From assembly GCA_014529385.2 (NCBI GenBank), contig CM043957.1, positions 86,117,881-86,181,880 on the forward strand: a stretch of DNA of 64,000 nucleotides, read 5' to 3'. How positions within the stretch are numbered: position 1 is the first letter of the stretch; each line of letters begins with the position of its first letter. The stretch is from Adiantum capillus-veneris (Eukaryota; Streptophyta; Polypodiopsida; Polypodiales; Pteridaceae). The notes beneath the pieces were generated by a model. The model saw nothing but the letters and a program-made list of their open reading frames with translations, did not search any database and was not told where the DNA came from. Below are positions 55,600 through 64,000 of the stretch, piece after piece. The translations under genes were made by a program, and so were the position numbers.

Positions 55600-56756
55600 T
55601 AGAAGACAAACCTTGGTACTTAGTAGAAGTCCACCAACCTCATCACCCATACCTCGACATACAGCATCACCCATTCCTCCATCCGGCTCCACATCTTCCA
55701 GGTCACCTTCCCCAGTAAAGCTCTCTCGTATTTTGTTACAACAGGCTATTGAGCAATGGGCTCCTAAGCAAGAGGCCATGGATGTGCTGACCAGTGTTTT
55801 GGCCAAGGTAAACATCAGTTTCCTACTTTCAAGGGACTCTCCTCAGAAGATGCAGACGACCATGCACGGAGGTTTGTATCTCTTTGTAGAGGTCGTGGTC
55901 TTAATAGTTGTTTCCATCAACATTGGATGGCTTAGCAGACAAGTGGTACATTCAGTTTGCAGAGAACCATTTTGCAACTTGGGCAGCTTTACGACAATAG
56001 TTCTGTGCGGCATTCAGGCAAGGTGACTACCAGGAAAAGGTTTTGGATGAGTTGGCCAACATGGTGCTCTAGCCAAAGGAGACTTTTGCAGAACTCGTGA
56101 CTAAAACCAAGTCTCTGGTTGCCAAGCTTCCTTAGTAGCTAGGGGAATTTATGGTTAAGAAGTGGGTGGGGAGAAGGCTCTTCGCAAAACTTCCCAGCAA
56201 AAACTCTCTTAGATAGGAGAAACCCCCACATCTTGAGGCTTTGGATCAAATCAAGAGAGAGCTAGAACAGCCTCGGTCTCAGCAGGAGACTAAGGCTATG
56301 GTATGGTGCAGCTCGTGTCGCTCTCCAGGACACCCCCCACAGGACTGTCCCCTTTGGGCTTATTGCCACTTCTGCGAAAAGTCTCGGCATGAAGACAAGG
56401 ATTGCTACTATATCAAGGGATTGTGGCAAATACAACAAAGTCTAGGTCCTTCTCTCCAACAAGGGCTAGCACCTGCATCCAACATGGTTTCACCCTATGG
56501 CCATCAAAACCCGATGCCACCTCTGCTCACAACACCTTCTATGCAAGGTGTGCACAACAACTTTGCATCCCCCAGATTTTATCATACTAATGCTCCTTCA
56601 ATTCCCCAAAGCTTCTACATGTCAGCATCCGTCCCCATGCGACAAGGGCCGAGACCACCTCACCCCTCCAATAGGCCAATTTTTTGTTACAAGTGCGGGA
56701 AGTATGGACATTATCAGAGCAAATGTCCATTGCCAGAAGGGTCCCCCCCTTGCTGA
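55600..56756 (+). pseudogene. Gypsy-3 gag
   Basis: The N-terminal part is broken: one frame has the Pro/Ser-rich MVLSRSPPTSSPIPRHT, another FKGLSSEDADDHARRFVS, the usual start of the gag core. From 56241 an intact 171-codon frame carries three zinc knuckles, CSSCRSPGHPPQDC, CHFCEKSRHEDKDC and, after a Pro/Met-rich linker, CYKCGKYGHYQSKC. Three knuckles are more than the usual one or two. A stop follows at 56756. The 56760-57280 linker is frame-shifted. Confidence 0.8.
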
Positions 56757-57279
56757 CACTGCTCTGAAGCTAAGGATCAGTATAGTAAGGACTACCCAAA
56801 ACAACGTGCATCTACATCTGCAAGCACAAGCCAGAACCAGCAGGAGTTTACATTCCCAAAGGTTAACCTCATCACAGTAAGCACCATTCCATAGGCCCCA
56901 CCTTCCACTCTTGTAGTTGCCTCTTGAGATGGGTTGAAGCAGGTGGAAGAGCCGACTGGTGTGCTCACAGGGCACAGAGAGATGCTCTTGGTCTCAGCCT
57001 CCCTGGCGGTCCAACTTTTTCATCTCCAGTCACACAAATGAGTCAAACTCCCCTAGTAGCTGACAAACCAGCATGTAGTGCCAAGAGCCAACCTACCTCT
57101 CTTCTATCAGATATTGATGGTGCTTTCATGGAAGCAGTAGAGGACCTGTAGAAGCTTAAGATACCAGAGCAAGCATTAATCAAAAGAGAGAAGCCTACAT
57201 CAGAGACTATCTTGAAAAAACCTTTTAGCAAGTGTCACTGTACGACATGCTTCGACTTGATGCAAATTTTTGAAGTGAC

Positions 57280-57880
57280 ACCCTTTCCATCATCCAGTCT
57301 TTGTATCCTGATGCAGGGCCTAGTGGTGGGCACCTACGTGTGCAGCCCTTGGAGTCCTACATGATTTCTTATCCAGCTACTCCCCTCACCGACTACAAAA
57401 GTCCTCATCTCACTGTGTCTATTCTTGGGCATCAATTCTCAGGCGTCATAGTGGATGGTGGATCTGGGATCAATCTGATGCCAGAGTTTACTATGTTGGA
57501 TTTAGGTCTACAGCCTACCTACCCTGCTCCATTCACTGTTATATTGGCGGACCTGAGGACAATCTTTCCAGTGGGCATAGTAGATAATGTGCCTTTGAAG
57601 GTACAAGACTTCACATTTAGCTTGGATTTTGTGGTGGTCAGTCTTCCCCAGGTGGAGGGAGGATTTCCTTTGCTTATTGCTAGACCATGGTTGCAACATA
57701 CTAAGGCACTTCATGATTGGGGAAACAACACCTCGTCTTGAAGGAGGTATGGACCAGTGGCTCATCACAGCTCATTGTCAGTACAGTCCAACCCCGACCC
57801 CGAGCAACCCATCCCACCTGACGGGTCTGACGAAGACCTGCTGCAATGGTTGGAAGCTACAACATTGATGCCATGCTATG
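57280..57880 (+). pseudogene. Gypsy-3 aspartic protease
   Basis: The frame 57301-57741 has YKSPHLTVSILGHQFSG, then VIVDGGSGINLMPEFTML with the catalytic D-G-G (Asp-Ser/Thr-Gly replaced by DGG, as in several plant gypsy groups), and later FPLLIARPWLQHTKALHDW, the C-terminal retropepsin motif. A frameshift ends it near 57735. Confidence 0.82.
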
Positions 57881-57903
57881 TGGTCTCTATTCAAGCCTAA
57901 CCT

Positions 57904-58611
57904 ATGCCTGTAACACTCTCTCTCCTAGCTCCTCAGGTGGACACCAGTGTCCGGAGCCCTACAGCAGTCAAAGAAGCAAGTGTGTTAGTCCCTGATGACC
58001 ATGATTCAAGTGTTCCTCTAATGGAAGTCGTCGGCTTTGGTGAGCCTATAACACATCACCAAAGGGGGAAGAAATGTCCTTTGCATGAGCTCACCAATGT
58101 TCCACCTCTTCCTCTAACATCTCTCGCGTCTGACGCCCCGCCCCCTCAAAAGCACTCTGCTATGTGTGTGTCTGAAGACTTAACCTTCGAGGAGCTTCCA
58201 CCAGGATGGTTCCAAGAGGAGTATGCAGAGTTTCCACTCGATCAAACACCAGCCCATGATGTCTCGAAGCTCCAAGAGGTAGCTCACTTTTCATCTTCCA
58301 AAGCATCCTCCCCAGTTACACCTCCTGACCTAGTCAAAGAAGTCAACGTGGGCGACCCTGACAAACCTCAGCACGTCCTCTTAACAGCTTGGTTATGGGA
58401 GCATCCCACGTTACTCGATCAAATAGTTTCTTTTATACACTCTTTTAAAGATGTTTTTGCTTGGTCCTACAAGGATTTGGAAGGTATCTCACCAAAATTG
58501 GGTGTCCACACTATCCCTCTGGTTGAAGGGGCTAAGCCTGTCTCAGAGGCCGGGCTTACAAGCTCAACCCAAAGTATGCAGAGGCTGTCAAGTCAGAGCT
58601 TGAAGAAATGA
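57904..58611 (+). pseudogene. Gypsy-3 protease-RT linker and RT N-terminus
   Basis: A 235-codon frame. The first two thirds are a low-complexity acidic/Pro-rich linker. The last third gives QIVSFIHSFKDVFAWSYKDL, GISPKLGVHTIPLVEGAKPV, the gypsy pre-RT motif. A frameshift follows at about 58555. Confidence 0.75.
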
Positions 58612-59264
58612 AAGAGGCAGGGATCGTTGTACCTGTGGAGCACTCTGAGTGGTTATCACCCATGGTGATATCTCCTAAGAAGCAGTCCAATAAAATTCGT
58701 GTGTGCGTAGATTACCGCGCTCTGAACAAGGTAACTATCCTAGATGGTTTTCCCACACCTTTCACTGAGTGAGTGCTAGAAGATGTAGTAGGGCATGTGT
58801 TGTACAGTTTCATGGATGGGTTCAATGGATACAATCAGTTGGGCATCCTTCCAAGTGATCAAATTAAAATGGCCTTTGTGACTCCCTGGGGTATTTTTAT
58901 CTACACTAGAATGTCGTTTGGGTTGAAAAACGCTCCACCTTCCTTCAATCGAGCAGTATATCTCATATTCAATCCTTTACTTAAGGATCATCTTCGCATC
59001 TTCATGGACAATTTTTTGACCTTCTCAGGTGCTCAATGTTCAACCCCAGTGGAAAATCTAGAGGAGCACCTTGCTCAGCTCTCTGTTGTCTTCCTCAGGT
59101 GCAGAGAGGCACGCCTAAATCTCAATCCTAACAAATGTCATTTTTTGATCACTGAGGGCTCACTTCTAGGCCATGTGGTGTCTGCCAAAGGTTTAGGACC
59201 TGACCCAGAGAAGATCATGGCCATCTTGAAGTTACCACTTGCCATCAACCTGAAAGGTGTTTAG
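58612..59264 (+). pseudogene. Gypsy-3 reverse transcriptase
   Basis: Across a frameshift: EMKEAGIVVPVEHSEWLSPM, RVCVDYRALNKVT, then after a TGA near 58770, SFMDGFNGYNQLGILPSD, GIFIYTRMSFGLKNAPPSFN and RIFMDNFLTF. The catalytic box should be [YF]-x-D-D; here the second Asp is Asn, so polymerase activity is expected to be lost. LGHVVSAKGLGPDPEKI follows as usual. Confidence 0.88.
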
Positions 59265-60055
59265 AGCTTTGTAGTCCACACAGGTTATCATCACAGGTTT
59301 ATACGCATGTATGCACAGGTGGCTCAACCACTGACCTAACTCACTAGTGCTACTGTCCCCTTTCAATGGTCCAATGCAGAGGCTGAAACATTTGCGTACC
59401 TCAAAAAACACCTCACTGAAGCACCTATTCTAGTGGCTCCAGATTGGTCTCTCCCTTTTCATGTGCATAGTGATGCCAGTCAATTGGTTGTGGGCGTTGT
59501 GCTGACTGAGCCTAGTAAGGAGTACAACCTAGATTGCCATGTTCACTATGCAAGTCGCCTGCTCACCAAAGTAGAGCGCAACTACAGCACCACAGAAAGG
59601 GAAGGTTTGGCTATGGTGTATTCTTTACAAAAGTTTCGTCATTACTTGTTAGGGGTTCACTTCACTATCATCACGGATCATCATGCGCTATGCTATATTT
59701 TGAATAAACCCCAAGTTGCAGGAAGAGTCTGGAGGTGGCTACTGATATTCCAAGAATTCGATTTCGACATAGTTCTTAGTCCAGGCAAGCGGCACGTTAT
59801 GGACGACCACCTCTATTGCATACATACAGATGAGCCCGATACTGGGGTTGATGATGACTGTCCAGATAGTCATCTCTTTAAAGTCAACACGACCCCAAAA
59901 TGGTATGGAGATGTGTTACATCTGCTCTCTACTAGCCTATATCCTGAGAATGCTTATCCCATACAAAAAAGGAGACTCTTGCTGAAATCTAGACCCTTCT
60001 CTTTGATTGGCGGACAACTCTACAAATCTGGGCCACATGGTGTGTTGCACAGGTG
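59265..60055 (+). pseudogene. Gypsy-3 RNase H and connection domain
   Basis: After a TAG near 59262, pieces read YHHRFIRMYAQVAQPLT and FAYLKKHLTEAPILVAPDW, then an intact frame from 59433: LPFHVHSDASQLVVGVVL (Asp), HYASRLLTKVERNYSTTERE (Glu), FTIITDHHALCYIL (Asp), GRVWRWLLIFQEFDFDIVL and GKRHVMDDHL. Active-site acids are present. The frame stops at 60056. Confidence 0.85.
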
Positions 60056-61080
60056 AGTCTCCCCTCATGCAGTAGAACACATTCTGGATGATGCACATAG
60101 TGGTCCTACAGGTGGACATTACCTTAGTCACATAACGGTGCAAAAAAATCTTACAGACAGGCTTATGGCGATCCTATCTATTCAGAGATGCTATTGCTCA
60201 TGTCAAGATTTGTGATGTCTGTCAATGATGTGCGCCCAAGCCTAGCAAGCAATCCAATCGCCCTCTGCAGGTATCTATGGCGTGGTTTTCCTTTGAGCGA
60301 TGGGGTTTGGAATTTGTTGGTCCAATTGCTCCACCTGCTCAACCCGAAAATCATAAGTATCTCCTCATAGCGACGGATTCTGCAACAAAGTGGGCCAAAG
60401 TGGTGGTTACCATTGACTGTACAACCACCACTGTCGCAACATTTTTGTATGAAAATATTTTTTACAGGTTTGGGTGCCATCTGGAAATCACCAGTGATCA
60501 AGGTAGTCATTTCATCAACGATCTGATCTCCACATTCCTCACGAAGTACAAGATTTTTCATCGCAAATCTTGCTCTTACTATCCTAGAGCAAATGGGCAA
60601 GCCAAGAGCACTAACAAAGTGCTAATCGCGCTTCTCAGGAAAGCTTGTAACCTGTATCCAACTTCTTGGGCTCAGGCTATCCTCGGCACAGTTTGGGCTT
60701 ATCGCACCTCCTTCAAGGCAACCACTAACCACCCCATTCCATCTAGCTTTTGGTCTAGAAGCACTTGCGCCATATGAGTTCAACTCAGGTTCAGCAACAG
60801 TGGGAAGCATTCGTGTCACAGTGGGGATTGCTTCCGCAAACCTCTCTCATCTCTCAAAGTTAGAAGAAAGCATGATGTTAGCTTCACATGCTCTGCAAGC
60901 CGAGAAACTTTCTCACAAAGCGTGGCATGATCGCCATCTGATAAAGCCAAAGATAACGCAAGGAACACTGGTGCTACTCTATCAAGCTAAATATCTGAAA
61001 AAAGCTAAGAAGCTGGTCCCAGCCTGGCAAGGGCCATTCATGGTACAAGAGATTTTGCCATAGGGGGCTATCCAATTAGT
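60056..61080 (+). pseudogene. Gypsy-3 integrase
   Basis: HHCC remnants lie at 60070-60240 (DDAHSGPTGGHYLSH, KICDVCQ) with frameshifts. The core frame 60277-60777 has LLIATDSATKWAKVVVTIDC (first Asp), EITSDQGSHFINDL (second Asp) and YYPRANGQAKSTNKVLIALL, where the third catalytic residue Glu of NGQAE is Lys. Later YRTSFKATTNHPIPS and, after a shift, KHRHLIKPKI-like, GTLVLLYQAKYLKKAKKLVP complete the C-terminal domain. Integration activity would be lost by the Glu-to-Lys change alone. Confidence 0.87.
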
Positions 61081-61939
61081 CACTCTGGCAGGTGTTTCCT
61101 TGCCACTGGTAAATGGATCAAGAATTAAGTGCTATCACTCACTTGCCCTGACTTTTTAGAAATCTCGTTATGTTATCCCTCCCACCAACAACCCCATGAC
61201 TATCCCATCCTCATCTCTCTCCGGCTTTCCATTTTCCCTCTTCTCAAGTCTTCCTCATGTTAGTTCTCATCTCAGTTGTAATTGGTGTTATCTTTAAAAT
61301 TCTCCTTGTTTGACTGCGTGCATCAATTTTTCTCTCCTCTCATTCTCTCATTGATAGAATTGGGTTTTTGGAGTTTTACTATGATCCAGCGTTACTACTT
61401 TGTTTGTTTCTAATGCCTCTCCGTCCTCATGGATTTGTTGAATGTCCGAGGTTCAACTCTCTCGGATAGATTTTTTATTTTTGGTATTGTTCCTAATACG
61501 TTCAAACCTGCTCTGCTGTATCTCCCTTCCCCTCTCTCCCTTATGGTGAGCTCTCACACACATACATCTAGTTCCTTGCCCTTCTTGTGCAATCTCTTTC
61601 GTAAGACTCTTTCAATATGCTTCACTCATGCTGCCCTACTCCTTTCATTGCTCTTCCCCTCTCTCTCACACTTACATGCAAGTTTGCTCAAAGCTGGGCG
61701 TGGTTGCTCTAACCTTTCTGATTGACCACATCCTAGTTAAAGGAAGCAGGCAAATTTTTTTATGCTGGCAGCACATTACAATTTTTTATCTCTCCCTTTC
61801 TCTCCCTTTCTCCTTTCTCTCTCTCGTGCACTATGCCCCTTTGAACTTCCATCTGCAGCAGCCTCATTCATCTCCGCAAGAATTTTTAACAAAAGATCAA
61901 TTACAAATTCTAGGTCTCTCGGCATTAGCAGAGGCTGAT
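61081..61939 (+). other. Gypsy-3 spacer after integrase
   Basis: CT-rich sequence with splice-acceptor-like pyrimidine stretches (about 61600-61830). Frames 61429-61725 and 61628-61960 are Ser/Leu-rich and overlap in different frames. Nothing supported as a gene. Confidence 0.45.
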
Positions 61940-63999
61940 ACCCTATTGACATTCCCATAGATATGGTGCATGAGGTTCTCAAGATTTTTCCCAAAGTAAG
62001 AGGGCACCCACTGATGGCTACACGCATGGTCACGCTTTGGGAATGACAAAATTTCTTTTTGTAAAATTGGCTACAAGAACCTACTCACAACTTTCGAAAG
62101 ATGCGACCATTCAAGCATGCAAAGAGCTACTTTGGTGCTGGTCATGCTGACTATGCCAAAAATAAAAAGCTTTGGGCCATTCTCAAGTACTACTTTTTGG
62201 TCAGAGCTACTAAAGTAAGCAAGGGTAGATGTGACGTGCCTACTATGTTCTCTCACTGCGATGGCCTATATTGCCTCATCAACACCATCCCTTGTGGCTT
62301 TCATCAAATTCTATTTACCTCCTTACAGTCGCGCGCAAAAAGATTCAGAGCTCAGGTGCAATCTATGCAGTCTAGTTTTCAGTGCTTTGCAGCTCCCATG
62401 TTGGCCTGGGTCATTAACATATGTGTTAGCCCCATGGATGTGGATGCGGATATGCGGCGTAAAAGCTCTAAGGCAAAAGGGAAAGCTATTGAACAGACAA
62501 TGGATCTACCTTAGAAATTGAAGAAAAAGAGGACGAAAGTAGTGAAGGACAAAGTAGAATCTTTAATATCACTGCCAGTTTCTGAAAGTCATCAGCTTCG
62601 ACTGAAGCAACCTGTTTGACGTTCCTCGCATACTCCCGCTACTTGTTCAATGGCAAGTTCAGGTGCTGCAGATCACTCTATGCATGTCACAACTGTGGCT
62701 TCTACAGTGTGTGTTCCTCTCTCTATTGTTGCTATTTTTACTCCTACCAAAGTGACTAGCTCCTAAGCCCCAATTGGATTTGCTTCTTCTCCTATGCCCG
62801 TTCCTTCTGCAGCCACTCCAACCGTCTCTACTCCACCAGAGAGGCATGCTCCCAGTCCACCACGAGGAGTGCCACTTGCCACCCCAGTGCCACCAGTAGT
62901 GCCACTTTCCAACCCTCTTTCGCCTGACAGTGTTACGGAATCTTCCACACTGTCGGACTCTACATCACTTTTTCACCTATCTCAGGGTATATTGTAGGAG
63001 TCTAGGCAAGCCATCACTACCATTGAGCTTAGAGCAGAGCGGTTGGCAGCTACACACCAGCGTCATGCAGCTAATTACGCAGCTATGGAGGGATCTCTGC
63101 AAGTCGCTGAGAGCGCCATCGTCGATGGAGATGCTACTATTTTCGCACTACAACAGACCTTGAAGTTAATGAAAGTTTTGTGTAACAGCAGAAGAGTTTA
63201 ATGTTGTCCATGGCCTCTCCATGGATGGTGTCGACCCCAAATTGGTGAAGTGGGAGCAGATTATAGATTTGGAGTGGTTCAATGTATTCAAAGAGGATAA
63301 GGATCATAGCAAATATCACTTGAAATGCAGTAGCACATCCCTCAAGTCAAAAAACAAAGGGCTCAGCGGAAACAAAGGACGATTGTGCTGGACAAGTAGC
63401 TCCGAACGTTGTTTTTTCTACCAGGGCAACACCCCTCTCTATTAACAGCTCTCACAAAGTGACAGCAAGCCTGTCATATTTTGGGCTTGCAGCACCTTAT
63501 GAGTGCAATTGACCATCTCAAAAATCGACTATAGGATGCTAAACAACAGCTCAAGAATGTGGGTCAAGAGCTTGAAGCTGCGAGGGTTCTAAAAGCAAGC
63601 CCTGATATGCTCATCGCTGTAGTACTTGCTATGAGACATAAGCTTCATGATGTTGAGAATGGATTGCGGTGTTTAGGCCTCACTGGCAGTGTGGATGCAA
63701 GGAGAGAAATAGAGCTCAAGGTAAAGATCGAGACACTGAAGGAGACACTGGATGGTTTGGGGTTTCCTCACAGTGAGGACACCCCCATTGCTGTTGATAT
63801 TGACATAACCTATCTTCATGTAAGTGCTGATCGTTTTGTGATTGAACCTTATGTTTTGAATATGTGTACAACTATCCTATGTACTTACCATGCCTCTGTT
63901 TTGATTGGTTTGTAGATTAACATGGAGGTGCAGGAAGCAAAAGTGCACGCGTGCGATAGTCAATTGCAGTTGTCCATGCAGATAAGTAGGATGACACAA
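61940..63999 (+). pseudogene. Gypsy-3 extra 3' ORF region, unknown function, incomplete
   Basis: Successive plus-strand pieces look like one large broken ORF: about 61950-62515 (VHEVLKIFPKVRGHPLMATR; from 62101 MRPFKHAKSYFGAGHADYAK, KKLWAILKYYFLVRATKVSK, ending in a basic KSSKAKGKAIEQ), a Pro/Ser/Thr-rich linker (62794-62997, PERHAPSPPRGVPLATPVPP), helical segments (63000-63180) and a charged helical part (63559-63830, LKASPDMLIAVVLAMRHKLH, REIELKVKIETLKETLDGL). An intron cannot be excluded near 63810-63930 (GTAAG at 63820-63824 and TTGTAG at 63910-63915). Globular, low-complexity and coiled-coil parts in this order recall extra ORFs of large plant gypsy elements, but I cannot name it. Confidence 0.4.
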
Positions 64000-64000
64000 G

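Larger units (their letters stand above)
54840..64000 (+). mobile_element. Gypsy-3: degenerate Ty3/gypsy element with extra 3' ORF region (runs off window)
   Basis: The right edge of a 5' LTR (GTGCTCTCA, to about 55205) is followed by a primer-binding-like TGGCACGCTCGGTGGGAC (55210-55227). After it come gag with three CCHC knuckles, protease, RT, RNase H and integrase in gypsy order, then a long region with an unfamiliar ORF series. The LTR's left edge is not resolved, so the start given is approximate. No 3' LTR is in the window. Frameshifts and catalytic substitutions show it is dead. No chromodomain was found, so it is probably of the Tat/Athila-like branch. Confidence 0.8.

Overview
This is a repeat-dominated stretch of nuclear DNA from a land plant. 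The clues are Ty1/copia and Ty3/gypsy retrotransposons primed from plant-type initiator-Met and Asp tRNA sites, a Helitron with plant-type ends, hAT- and Harbinger-type miniature elements, and pentatricopeptide (PPR) fragments. The PPR fragments read like the 'ALVDMYAKCGAL..A..VL.ELPVRDV' class that is very abundant in ferns and lycophytes. Together with the very high transposon load and long (GA)n tracts, this makes a fern-like genome my best guess. That is inference, not proof. Only one convincing host gene is visible: a single-exon molybdenum-cofactor-sulfurase-like gene on the minus strand at 22801-24540.

Left part (148-16705): a minus-strand copia-type element with 5-bp target duplication CTTGA. 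It lacks gag-pol and has been split at an internal CT tract by a plus-strand Ty3/gypsy chromovirus (2280-14979). The gypsy 5' LTR was in turn split by a non-autonomous Helitron (2545-7352), which carries a captured LINE ORF1-like pseudogene, PPR fragments, a miniature inverted-repeat element (MITE) and many microsatellites. A second MITE-like unit, with a perfect 72-bp palindrome and a tRNA-like segment, sits in the copia leader (15320-15736). The right end of the copia element, its flank and a LINE tail are tandemly duplicated with a period of about 754 bp (16202-17710).

Middle (17640-27513): a 5'-truncated LINE, a decayed copia gag region, a Harbinger-type MITE, a long hairpin, and then the MOCOS-like gene. 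The gene's upstream region has a paralogous copy near 43945-45068. That copy lacks a LINE fragment present here at about 25196-25838.

Right-middle (27519-41716): a minus-strand copia element with TSD GCCAG, recognisable gag, protease, integrase, RT and RNase H. Its integrase is split by a second copy of the same chromovirus family (29880-37358), whose gag is split by a 606-bp hAT-type MITE (34552-35157, 8-bp TSD). Its leader holds a second copy of the long-TIR MITE found in the Helitron.

Right part (41717-64000): an identical 344-bp tandem repeat, the paralogous upstream segment, a 3.6-kb stretch with little recognisable content, a complete non-autonomous Tat/Athila-like LTR element without pol (48692-54158), and a decayed plus-strand gypsy element whose catalytic residues are mutated and whose 3' side carries an extra ORF region running off the window.

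Almost every coding trace except the MOCOS-like gene is a retrotransposon remnant with frameshifts or stops. The main value of the window is its resolvable insertion history and a few unfamiliar non-autonomous elements.
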